Shown in pieces: positions 45,615 to 55,550 of a stretch of DNA of 64,000 nucleotides; positions within the stretch are counted from its first letter, which is position 1, and every line of letters starts with the position of its first letter. Source of the DNA: Uloborus plumipes (Eukaryota; Arthropoda; Arachnida; Araneae; Uloboridae); the NCBI GenBank assembly GCA_038373865.1, contig JAXGGA010001710.1, positions 78,674 through 142,673 on the forward strand. The letters run 5' to 3'. The notes under the pieces were generated by a model, which worked only from the letters and a program-made list of their open reading frames with translations, was not told the DNA's origin and did not search any database. Position numbers and translations under genes: made by a program.

Positions 45615-46333
45615 AAAAAATCACTCAAATTTGAGTCTAAATTTTGATTTTTCTCACCCCCGAATGAATGTTCAGTAGTTTTTTCGACCTGTCAGCACGT
45701 GCATATGTACCTACCAACATATAAGTAGCCGAAAAATCCTTTTCAACCACCCCCGGGTTAATTACGACGAGTTTTCTCGTGACGTCTGTATGTACGTATG
45801 TGCGGATGTATGTGCTTATGTGGGTCGCATAACTCAAAAACTATATGCCGTAGACGCTTCTAGCTTGGTATGTAGGCTCTGAGGATGGTCTAGTTGTGCA
45901 CCTCCCCTTGTGGTTGCATTCGAATGTTCCCAAGGGGGTGTTTTACCCCTTTTTGGGGTAAATCAGTGTTAATTTCAATGCAGACTCAAGTGATATGAAT
46001 TGGCGCGACCACTTGGCGATATGTCGCCAAGCTTTTGGTCGCCAAGTGTTTGACGCCAACTTGGCGACAAATTTGGCTAAAAAATTATTTTTTGAATTTG
46101 GGTTCAACTTGGCGCTATTGGCGATATTTTGCGAAAAATTTACTGAATGATATTAAAATCAGCAATACTTAGAAATTAACCATTGTAAAATATTTTTTGC
46201 ATTGTTTCGTGGCAGATTAGGGGAGTAAATATTTGAATTGTTACCTTGCTCACTCCAAGCACTTTTTTTAACTCTTAAGGCAACTACTAAGAAATTTACA
46301 CGTAAAAGGAAGTAGTGTGGGGTCCATACCAGA
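45589..46333 (-). mobile_element. Rolling-circle-like element Z, copy E (inverted)
   Basis: Reverse orientation, ending at CCATACCAGA (the inverted TCTGGTATGG). It shares the quasi-palindromic hairpin 45589-45614 with copy D, so D and E are joined tail-to-tail at that palindrome. The sequence TCACTCAAATTTGAGTC occurs on both sides of the junction. Confidence 0.75.
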
Positions 46334-46804
46334 TTTTTATTTTTTTATATTTTAAAAATATTATTTATTTATTTTTTAATATTATTTATTTTTTAATATT
46401 ATTTGTTTTTTAATATTATTTTTTTTAATCTTATTTATTTATTTATTAAAGTTATAACTATTATTACTTTTTTAAAAGCTTGAATTATGCGCAGAATAGA
46501 ATCGCTTTTTTTCCCTTTTTCCAGACATTCCAATCACATACACACACACAACAAATAAATAAATAAATAAAAAATACTAAAATACAAATTAAAGAAATAA
46601 TTTAAATTGAAAAAATAAATTAATAAATGATTTAAATAAACAAATAAATGAGTTGAAAAAAAAATCCCCCCCCCCCCCAAATTTTGATGGCGCAACTTGC
46701 GCCATAATCTCCCCCCCCCTGTGGGCACCCCTGAAGCGAAATGATTGGTACTTTTTTCTTATTGTTTACAAAACCATGGTAAGAAATCTCGAACGTTGGC
46801 TAAC

Positions 46805-47660
46805 AAATAAAACTTAAGTTTGGCTTCCCTACGAAGAGAGTACTGTGTTAAAAAAGCAACATTTACAGGGTTGCTGTTGCAGATGTAGGTGAGTGTGGGG
46901 CAAATTTAAATAGTTAAGGTAACTCCCTTTTTTCATCTGAACAAATTGGAAATTTGATTGGACAATTACAATACATAAAATAAGATTTTTTTTATAAACT
47001 TGTATTGAAACATGAAGGGCCAGGTGGAAAAAAGAAGAAAGTGACCAAAAAGCGATTTCGAGAAAAACGAAGAACAAAGTTTGATTTCTCGTAGCTCCCT
47101 ATGTAGTTTTTCGAGTTTTCATGCACATTTCGGTCGCTTCTCATCTTTTTTCCCCCTTGTTGTTCTACCAGATGGTACTCGTCCTTCATAGCCCCTAGAT
47201 AGAGCTAATATCTCAAAATTGACGAAAAATTGACTTTCATCTTTTCCCCCCCAGGCCCTTCACATTATTTTTCAAGTATTTTGACAATAAATTGGTATTA
47301 GCAAGAAAAAAAAAGAGGAAAACGTTTACTGTTCTTTTTGTGGGGCAAAAATACTATATTTTCTAACGAAATACAGTCTTCTTAATTCTTTTAAATCAAA
47401 CTAATGAGTAAATAAAAAAAATAATGTATGAATAGACAGATAGTTCGTGAAACAGTTAATGAATACAGAAATAAATGAGTAAATTAACAGATAATAAATA
47501 TAAACGAGTTAATAAAACAGATAATTAATGAGAAAATAATTGAATTATTAAATGAAGGAATACGACTGAATTAATAAATGAATATGTAAGTGATTTAATA
47601 CTGCATAACTAAGAAAAGCAAATGAACTATTTAATTTTGCCCGCGTGCACCACTTGACTA
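46805..47660 (+). repeat. Right arm of a diverged inverted repeat
   Basis: Counterpart of 42400-42965 in inverse orientation: AACTTAAGTTTGGCTTCCCTACG...GAGTACTGTG near 46810, AGTTAAGGTAAC near 46911, and TTTTGCCCGCGTGCACCACTTG near 47635. It is longer than the left arm, partly because of the insert at 47014-47261. Confidence 0.4.
47014..47261 (+). mobile_element. MITE candidate with GAAGGGCC termini
   Basis: GAAGGGCCAGGTGGAAAA at the left and TTTTCCCCCCCAGGCCCTTC at the right are inverted ends of about 18 bp. The target duplication is not evident. The interior is non-coding although a minus frame (46992-47189) crosses it. Confidence 0.5.
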
Positions 47661-48108
47661 ACTTGAATGGAAAAAAAAGCTTAAAGTTATAAAAAATAGG
47701 AACTTCGCCGAATATTGATATGTCTCAATAAAAATTTAAAATTGAAAAAGCAGGAACTGTATTATTTCATGGTAACAAAATAGTTTTTGACTAAAACAAA
47801 ATCTATCACGACATGAATATCAATTTTTGAAAATTGCCTGAATTAACAGTTGTTTTGATCGTCAGAGGTAACGATTTCTTTAGAGGAACAGACTGCATGT
47901 GCTACTACATAGTTACAATATTATCAGATAGGCGGCGCTATAAACAGTCTAAATATCTTAACATTTCATTTTGCCCCACATTCTCCGACTTAATTAATAT
48001 TTAACTACAATCTCCGACTTTAATTTACAGAAATTGATAAACCTTTATTAGTACTCGCGTAATACTTCCAAGGCTCCTTTTCCTTTAGTTCATTATTTTT
48101 TAATAAAA
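47661..48108. other. No gene seen
   Basis: AT-rich; no supported feature. Confidence 0.5.
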
Positions 48109-48110
48109 TA

Positions 48111-48761
48111 CAGGGTGTCCACTCCAATCGTGGACCAATAGCTAATTTCTAAACCGTTAGAGATAAGCATATAGTTTATTTAGGAAAAAATCTCCAAATT
48201 ACGAAAGGAATTTTGGGTCTATTCAATGTTTTTCAAAAAATCAAATTTTGAAAGAGTTACGAAATTTAAATTTTTATACAGCCCCCCAGTCCTATCAATC
48301 ATATTTAGTAAAACATTCTTGACACTGCAACGTTTAAAACTAAAAAAAAATCACTCTTCTACCACAAAAATTGACCGAGTTATGACGTTTTGAAAAATCA
48401 AGATTTTGAAGGATTTCGCAAACGGTCCCTTAAGTGATCTCTCGATGACGTCATAAAACAATGCAAAATCTTGATTTTTCAAAACGTCATAACTCGGTCA
48501 ATTTTTGTGGTAGAAGAGTGATTTTTTTTTAGTTTTAAACGTTACAGTGTCAAAAATGTTTTGCTAAATATGATTGATAGGACTCGGGGGCTGTATAAAA
48601 ATTTAAATTTCGTAACTCTCTCAAAATTTGATTTTTTGAAAAACATTGAATGGACCCAAAATTCCTTTCGTAATTTGGAGATTTTTTCCTAAATAAACTA
48701 TATGCTTATCTCTAACGGTTTAGAAATTAGCTATTGGTCCACGATTGGAGTGGACACCCTG
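48111..48761 (+). mobile_element. 651-bp fold-back element F, copy 1
   Basis: Nearly the whole element is one inverted repeat. The left arm starts CAGGGTGTCCACTCC (48111), the right arm ends GGAGTGGACACCCTG (48761), and about 290 bp per arm pair across a spacer of roughly 60 bp (around 48408-48465) holding TGACGTCAT. It is flanked by TA on both sides (48109-48110 and 48762-48763). TA target and CAGGGTGTCC ends suggest a Tc1/mariner-type non-autonomous element. It could form a very long hairpin RNA or DNA. Confidence 0.9.
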
Positions 48762-48763
48762 TA

Positions 48764-48999
48764 TATTTTATAGTGATGCGACATCAAGTAATCAGATACC
48801 ATCAACAGCCGGTGATTTATGTTTTATAACAGGTGATTGCAACAGCAAAATACTTCACTGCTTACAGGGAAAGAAAAGATATAAATCACCGAATTTTGAC
48901 CTTTTGAGTTTTTTTTTTTTTTATAAGAACATAAATATCCTTCTCTGTTTTACCTCTCAACTCTGTATTTAATGTTGCAATATAGGGAAGCGGTCATAA
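48764..48999. other. No gene seen
   Basis: Short spacer with a T run at 48910-48920; no supported feature. Confidence 0.5.
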
Positions 49000-49354
49000 A
49001 TATTGTCGAGGAAGGAAGCGGGGGAGGGGGGGGGGGTCAGGTTATCTTAAAACTATTTTCCTAGAATTCTTGGGGATGAAAATATCAACCAGAATTGGGA
49101 AATTCGGAAATGCTTTTTGTTCTTCATGTGTTTACCTTTCCCATAAACTGAATCTCAGGGTATTCAGTATTAGGGTGCATTTAATGACAAACAAAAGAAC
49201 AGCATTGATGATTCTACTATGCTCAATTGAAGTATATTTCTTTTATTTTTGGTGATTGGTTCATGGAAAATGAAGTCTTTAATGCAGTAGTTTCCAAGGA
49301 ATGTAACTAACCACTGAAAATACTTGGACTCTTCCAGGACAGCAATTCAGCCTA

Positions 49355-49771
49355 CACTACAAAAAATAAACTGTTGTTTTTACAGTATAATACTGGCAGC
49401 ACAGGTTCCAGTTTAAAACTGCAAAAGCACAGTAATAAAGTGTAAAACTAGATATCTTACAGTTTCTTCCAGAAAACTAGCAATTTGATAGTTTATTACT
49501 GTAGAATTAGCAAGTTTTACAGTTTATCACTGTAAAATTCGCAATTTACAGTATATTACTATAAAATTAGCTGCATTATACTGTAAAAACAACAGTGTAA
49601 TACTGGCAGCAGAGGTTCCAGTTCAAAACGGTAAAATGCACAGTAATTTACTGTGAAACTAGCAATTTTAGTTTATTATTGTAAAATTAGCAATTTTATA
49701 GTTTTTTACTGTAAAATTACTATAAAATTAGCTGTATTATACTGTAAAAACAACATATATTTTTTGCTGTG
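49355..49771 (+). mobile_element. Palindromic-module MITE, copy 9 (longest)
   Basis: 417 bp with clean TA flanks (49353-49354 and 49772-49773). Left CACTACAAAAAATAAACTG, TTTTTACAGTATAATACTGG; right ACATATATTTTTTGCTGTG. The terminal block with TACTGGCAGCAGAGGTTCCAG recurs inside at about 49600, so the copy holds two module blocks. This is the best-defined copy of the family. Confidence 0.9.
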
Positions 49772-49790
49772 TACAATATTCATAAATACT

Positions 49791-50166
49791 TGGTGGCGTG
49801 GTGGTAGAGCGTCGGCTTTCCGCGCCGATAACCCGGGTTCGATCCTGGAGTTGGCCAGTCGGCGGATTTTCGAGATGCGGAAAATCCTCGGCGCCCATGT
49901 CGTATGATTATGCGGCATGTAAAAGATCCCAAGGGGTATTCGTTTGGCTTTGAATATCCCTAGGCAAAATTAAAACCCTAGTGCTCTTTCGCATCAAAAA
50001 GAGCCCAGGTGCCTCCATCTGGCGGCAACTGATCGTCAAAGTTCTCTTGGTAATGGCATTCCGCCGATTCTGGTGCTACGTGAAAGAATGGATGCCTAAT
50101 TGGGTGATCGCACTAGGTCTGCAAAAGGTTGTGCCTCTACTGCAGCCCCATTTGAAAGAAAGAAAA
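49791..50166 (+). mobile_element. tRNA-derived SINE, family A
   Basis: The head is tRNA-like: box A TGGTGGTAGAGCG, a perfect 5-bp anticodon stem TCGGC/GCCGA around a 7-nt loop TTTCCGC (anticodon TCC, glycine type), and box B GGTTCGATCC. A ~300-bp unrelated body and an A-rich tail GAAAGAAAGAAAAAA follow. It is flanked by AATATTCATAAATACT (49775-49790) and AATATTCATAAACACT (50167-50182), a 16-bp duplication with one mismatch. Transcribed by RNA polymerase III in principle; needs a LINE partner for copying. Confidence 0.9.
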
Positions 50167-51770
50167 AATATTCATAAACACTGGTTTAGATCTACGAAAA
50201 TTTGGCACAGCTATCACAATCTATGTTAATTGAACTTCAATGTACCTGTGTGTTTAACGTAAAATAAAAAATGTACATGATTTTGTTATGTTGATTTTGA
50301 ATTGCAACATTTTTCTTGTTATTTTGGGGATTGATTCATAGAAAATAAAGTTTTTAAAGCAGTACTGCAAGATGTCTTCCAAGCTAGCATTGAATTTTAA
50401 TGCTCATGAGCACTAATCTAAAGTCCCAGTAGCAATTTTTTCTCAGTTGTCTGCAACGCAGGTTAAAACTCAAAATAATCTGCAGGCTAAAAGAATGCCT
50501 CCTTGGGCTCTGAATAATCCAACATGATAATAACCGTAAAACTTCAATCGATACAGAGAAACTCTCAAAATAATATACTATCTGTGGATTATATCCCAGA
50601 AAATTCAGTAAAAATCATTGCTAGCTGAAATTCAAGACTCTAAGAAATAATCTGCAGACTTTTTCAAGAATAGCCATTGCACCTCTCAGCGCCGAGCTTT
50701 TTTTGCTACGGCAGATCAATCATAATTTTAGTTAATTGAAGCTCAAAATACCCGTGCATTTGATAACAAACGAAAGATACGTATTGATCATTGATGTATA
50801 TGCATACTGCAATCGTCGAATCGCAATATATATTTCTTGTATTTTGGCGATTCACTCATGGAAAATACTCTCAAATTTTGTGATGACTAAAGTACTCGAT
50901 GGTGTCTTCTAAGCTAGCTACTAACCTTATGTATAATAATCACCGATTCATAGTTAACAATTAAGCTCACATGCCTACTTTTTCAGAGCTTTGGCAAAGC
51001 AGTCGTAATCTCGGATTTGAACTTTCGAATAACTCTATTTTATGACAAGCGAAAGCATGGATCATTCAGTTCTGTTGAATTTCAGAGCGTTTCTTGTATC
51101 TCGGTGAAGGCTTCTTGGGGAAATAAATCTTAAATACTGTCTCTTGCTGTAACTTTGAATTACCACGTAAAAAACTTGATGTTGTCTCCTAAGCTAGCTA
51201 TTAACTTTACAAACTCATAATCACTAATTCGTAGTTAGCAATTAAGCTTACATGCCTACCAGAGCTTTGGCAAAGCAATCATAATCTCGTGATTGAACTT
51301 TCAGATACATCTATTCAATGACAAGTGAAAGCATTGATCATTATTTTGTTGAATTTCAGTACCTTTCTTGTATTTGTGATTGACTCAGAGAATATAGTCT
51401 TAAATGCACTAGTTTATTATGACTGAATAACCACCTAAAGCACTTGATGGTGTCGCCAAAGTCAGCTCGGAGTCCTGGCACAAGATATAACCATATCAAA
51501 GCCCTTTTTGAATTTCTGGATATTTGCATTTGATAAGCAAAAGACATGCATTGATCATTCTGTTGTGCTGAATTTTAGCACGCTTCTTATATTTTGGTGA
51601 TTGCTTCATGGAAAATAAACTCTTTATTGCAATAGTCTACTGTAATTTTGAACAACCACTTAAATTACTTGGTGGTGACTCCTGCGTCAGCTACTCAGCT
51701 TACATGCTCATAATCTCCAATTCTTGCTTACAGGCTAATTCAGAGCCTCCGCCAAGCAATCACAATCTTG

Positions 51771-52460
51771 GGATAGTCCGATGAATCTCATTCCTTCCTC
51801 GCACGTGACTCCATTCCGAAACATCCTTCATGAAAAGAGAACAAAATTCCTCCAGGATGGCATCACCCCCAAATAGAGTTTTCTGGGAGCATTTCAATTT
51901 TCTTACGTGGAGAAGCTTTTATGGAAGAACCGGCGGGACTCATGCCGGGGCTTTTGGCGGGATTGGCTTTTTGGACGGGGCATCTTTCGCTTTTGATCGA
52001 AGACGCAGTTCGTATGATGGGGAAGGTGCCGATGTCTGAGGGAGCAGTGTGCACCTCGAGGTATAATGTGGAAAATGAATAACTCATTTCAATCGAATAA
52101 AGAAATAGGCGCTGTAATCTATTCTCGTGTTGAAATTTGTTTCGCGAAAAGGGAAAAGAGAAGGAATTCGTAATGCGTTTATTTCTCTTTTTGATAAAAC
52201 TAGAACCATTTTCATTTCATTATTTCTGTATTTCCCTCTATCTATTATATCGAGATACATAAAACATAACACGTGCTACTACGTATTTATCATATGCTTT
52301 GTGTTTGTACTTTATCTTCAATTTTCTTTACTTATTTGAGCCTGTATGTCGAGCTCAATTTGCATGGAAGCTAACGGAATTTTTTTACAATTTTGTGAGA
52401 TTTTTCAAACATGGTCTTTGGACTATTTACCCGCAGTATTTTTTCCCTTTTTTTATTTGA
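51771..52460. other. No gene seen
   Basis: A plus frame at 51830-52039 is GC-richer (GGCGGGACTCATGCCGGGGC) and glycine-rich in its second half, but matches nothing I know. The rest is AT-rich. Confidence 0.45.
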
Positions 52461-52624
52461 TGTAACCTTACTCCATGAATACGGTGGCAGTAGTGCTTCA
52501 TCTACTGCTATGAAGTAATATAACTGATGTATCTGGTGTAAAGTAACACTGCACTTGTGGAAAGTTACACCATGGTAATGTAACTATAGCTTAACGTTTT
52601 ACCTATTACTTGTGTAAGGTTACA
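52461..52624 (+). repeat. Inverted-repeat element Y, copy 2
   Basis: TGTAACCTTAC (52461-52471) and GTAAGGTTACA (52614-52624) are perfect 11-bp inverted ends. TACTCCATGAATACGGTGGCAG follows the left end as in copy 1 (14600-14755). Repeated internal GTTACACCA / TGGTGTAA words add symmetry. A MITE-like unit of 164 bp. Confidence 0.7.
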
Positions 52625-54053
52625 CCAGAATTCCCTGTCAAAAGAAAGAAGAAAGAAAAAAAAGCATTCATTAGGCTGTAAGATTACTTTCAAGTATTCG
52701 TTTATTTAATGATTTTCAGATTTATGCTGTCCCACTACCAATCAACTTTGCACAAATTAGTAAGGAATAAAAAGACCACACAATAGGATCGAAAACATAA
52801 CTGCGAACTTACCGAGTACAGAGCAAATGCGTTTTTTCACTTGGCCGATTAAGGCACATCTTGGTTACGCTCATAAGACTTTAAGAGCTTTGCGCCGATG
52901 TTTGTCTGAACTCATGCACTATCCCCAATTTTTAACCCATCAAAAATTTTTCCAATATCCTCTATGAGTATTTGTTGCTTTCTAAATATTCACAAAAACT
53001 TGCTCGAATAAATTTACCTACTGGACCAAAACAAGTCGAATTTTTTTGTAACGAGCCTCCAATAGAATTAAAGGTGGCCAATGTACTCTGTATTAACATA
53101 TTCTATCATCACGAGGCTCTCAACAACGTGTTTATCAGCCCCATCCTCGCAAGCTTATTTTCCTTTCTCGTATGACTGAATATATATTTCTGCATTGGAC
53201 CAAGTTTAGAACATCATTCTAGAACCAAGATAAAGAATAAGGATAGAGAGATTGGAAAAAAAAACTAACTAACCATTTGTGTCTTTAAAATTATTTATGA
53301 TCCTAATAAATTTCGAGGATGCAATCAAAGTCTTAATAAATGCCATGTGAGCAAAGAAAAACTTGTTACGTTTTCATTAGTGTTTTCTGAACTTTTAACA
53401 GATTTTCTTGGAACACATCTTTTTTTACTAGATCTGGTTTTAAAATAGTATTTCAGATTCGTTGATACTGCGATGTAGGATGTGACGCCTGCTTTGACCT
53501 AAAATTTGAGCTTTGATGTAACAGAAATTGATTACACGTCTCTTCAGTGAAAGAGGTTTATAATTCATAAAAGTACAAGCGAACGAGTAAACGATAAAAA
53601 TTATTTGAAACTTTTTTAGTTTAAGAAATAATAAAGACAACGTTATTAAAGAACAATATTGAAAAAAATATACTTTCGAAATATTTTTACTTTTAAAAAA
53701 ACTTTATTTACACACGATTAAAATAATAAACTTCGTGCAGAAAACGAATAAAAGTCTTTATAACGTTTAGAAGCACAAATGAAATGATTAAAAGAGAGAG
53801 GTTCGAAGGCAAATACCCCCCTTCGTCAATGTATAGCACACATCCATGGTTCATCCCATTTATGTGCTAGGCACTGACGACTACTTGGCTTCGAAACTAA
53901 TATGCCATTTAATCGTCTCATTTGTGCTTTTAAATATTGTAAAGACTTATAGATTTGAACATTTTCGTGAATTATCATCACTTATTGAGCGTTAAGTGAT
54001 TCTTTTTATTGATATTAATTTATACTCCATTCCTTTGTACTATGACATGAGTA
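52625..54053. other. No gene seen
   Basis: AT-rich; frames at 52972-53175 and 53440-53640 have no recognisable features. Confidence 0.5.
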
Positions 54054-54099
54054 AAAATAGACAACGTTTAAAAAGGTCTTTTTAAACGTTGTCTATTTT
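54054..54099. repeat. Perfect 22-bp hairpin with 2-nt loop
   Basis: Left arm 54054-54075 and right arm 54078-54099 are exact inverted copies around GT; each arm contains AGACAACGTTTAAAAAG. The short loop and exact match indicate a recent inverted duplication, or a transcript hairpin. Confidence 0.9.
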
Positions 54100-54427
54100 A
54101 GTGCAAAGCTTTCGACTGCTGTTTTACAATTCCATTCCTTTTCACGATTTTTTTTTTTTTTTTGGCCGAGAATTGTCATCTAATGGAGAAGTCTTTTCGA
54201 AGCTTTCTTCAATTATGAAAATATGTTTTTGGGAGGAGAGGAGCACAAGGGCGGTATAGGAGCGCTAAATGAACTTCTTCTCTTATGGAATAACTAAAAT
54301 TATACTTAGATGAAACAGCGCTTTGGGGTCACTAAATGATTTTTTTCTCACTGAGATATTAATTTATACTAAATGCATTTTACATGATTTTAAGTGGGAT
54401 TAATAAACGTAAATTATAATTTTTTAG
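54100..54427. other. No gene seen
   Basis: AT-rich, with a T run at 54150-54163. Confidence 0.5.
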
Positions 54428-54489
54428 CCTACTTTCCCGTTAAAAATAAAAGAAAGACGAAAAAAGTATTAAAATTGGCTTAATGCATC

Positions 54490-54562
54490 TAAAAAATATC
54501 GCCAAGTCCAAAAAATATCGCCAAGTAAAAAAAATATCGCCAAGTTCAAAAAATATCGCCAA
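54490..54562 (+). repeat. (AAAAAATATCGCCAAGT)n, four units
   Basis: Four units of 18-20 bp each containing ATATCGCCAAG. The same word occurs once in the short copy (near 1420) and as part of the element Z palindromes. Confidence 0.9.
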
Positions 54563-54640
54563 GTTAAAAAAATAAAAAGGTAAAATGAATATCGAAAAAT
54601 TAAAAATTTGAAAGTAGGGTATTGAGATGGGGAATTTGTG

Positions 54641-54680
54641 TGTCTGTCTGTCGGTCTGTCGGTCGGTCTGTCTGTCTGTC
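54641..54680. repeat. (TGTC)n microsatellite
   Basis: TGTC/GGTC units immediately before the 145-bp tandem array. A minus frame through it encodes DRQT repeats and is not a protein. Confidence 0.9.
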
Positions 54681-55550
54681 CCCCCTAATAACTTTTGAAT
54701 GAATATTCCGATTTGGACAAACTTTTTTTTGTTGGAAAGATCTCGGCGAGTACAGCTCATTCCCATATTTGATTTTTCGATTTGAACAATTTTTGGTTCA
54801 ACTTTGAGCCGTTCAAACAACCTGTCCCGCGATGCTAACTTTTTAGTTAACAGTCCGATTTGAACAAACTTTTTTTTGTTCGAAAGATCTTTTCAAGGAT
54901 ACTTCATTCCTGTATCTACATTTTCGATTTGAACAATTTTTCGTTCAACATTGAACCGTTCAAGCAACCTTTCCCCCCTAATAACTTTTGAATGAACATT
55001 CCGATTTGAACAAACTTTTTTTTGTTGGAAAGATTTCGGCGAGTACAACTCATTCCCATATTTGATTTTTCGATTTGAACAATTTTTGGTTCAACTTTGG
55101 AACCGTTCAAACAACCTGTCCCGCGATGCTAACTTTTGAGTGAACAGTCCGATTTCAACAAACTTTTTTTTGTTCGAAAGATCTTATCAAGGATACTTCA
55201 TTCCCGTATTTACATTTCCGATTTGAACAATTTTTCGTTCAACATTGAACCGCTCAAGCAAGCTGTCACCCCTAATAATTTTTGAGTGAACAGTCCGATT
55301 TAAATAAACTTTTTTTTTGTTCGAAGGATCTCAGCAAGGATACTTCATTACAGTATTTAAATTTTCAATTTGAACATTTTTTCGTTCAACATTGAACCGT
55401 TCAAGCAACCTTTCCCCACTTAATAACTTCTGAGTGAACCATCCGAATGGAATAAACTTTTTTTTGTTTGAAAGATCTCGGAGAGGTTCATTCCCTTATT
55501 TCGCTTTTTGGTTTGAACCGTTTTTCGTTCAATATTGAACCGTTCAGAAA
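54681..55550 (+). repeat. 145-bp tandem array with alternating unit types
   Basis: Six units begin near 54683, 54828, 54967, 55122, 55267 and 55413. All share TCCGATTTGAACAAACTTTTTTTTGTT, GAAAGATCT, CATTCCCRTATTT and TTTTCGTTCAAC.TTGAACCGTTCAA. Units 1 and 3 (TAATAACTTTTGAATG, GGCGAGTACA) and units 2 and 4 (GCGATGCTAAC, AAGGATACTTCA) form two types, giving a ~290-bp higher-order period; units 5-6 are more diverged. Confidence 0.85.

Larger units (their letters stand above)
43927..46733 (-). mobile_element. hAT-like MITE, family A, copy 3, split by an insertion
   Basis: Left part (43927-44031) is the reverse complement of the right end of copy 1, starting CAGGGGTGCCC. Right part (46334-46733) is the reverse complement of the left two-thirds, ending GTGGGCACCCCTG. 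The two parts total about 505 bp, close to the 512 and 487 bp of copies 1 and 2. The flanks are a perfect 8-bp duplication AAGCGAAA (43919-43926 and 46734-46741). The 2.3 kb between is an array of element Z that inserted later. Confidence 0.9.
49000..51770 (+). repeat. Diverged tandem array, about 220-276-bp units, with two insertions
   Basis: A block like TTCTTGTATTTTGGTGATTG, TTCATGGAAAATAAA recurs near 49240, 50315, 50830, 51087, 51363 and 51583. Other shared blocks are CTAAGCTAGCTA, CATGCCTAC, AGAGCTTTGGCAAAGCAATC and AAGCATTGATCATT. After removing the MITE (49355-49771) and the SINE with its duplication, the gap between the first two blocks is about 264 bp, matching the period. The 515-bp gap fits two units. 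A G run lies at about 49020-49036. Confidence 0.8.

Noticed and set aside
49791..49860. Functional tRNA-Gly gene
   Set aside because: Box A, box B and anticodon stem are present, but the acceptor stem does not close, a ~300-bp body and A-rich tail follow, and a 16-bp TSD surrounds it: a SINE.
54054..54099. microRNA precursor
   Set aside because: A 2-nt loop and a 22-bp stem are too short for a Drosha/Dicer substrate.
54440..54820. 126-codon minus-strand frame containing DRQT repeats
   Set aside because: Translation of the TGTC microsatellite and the first tandem unit.
54681..55550. CRISPR-like array
   Set aside because: Regular spacing, but the units are continuous 145-bp satellite repeats without unique spacers, in an animal genome.
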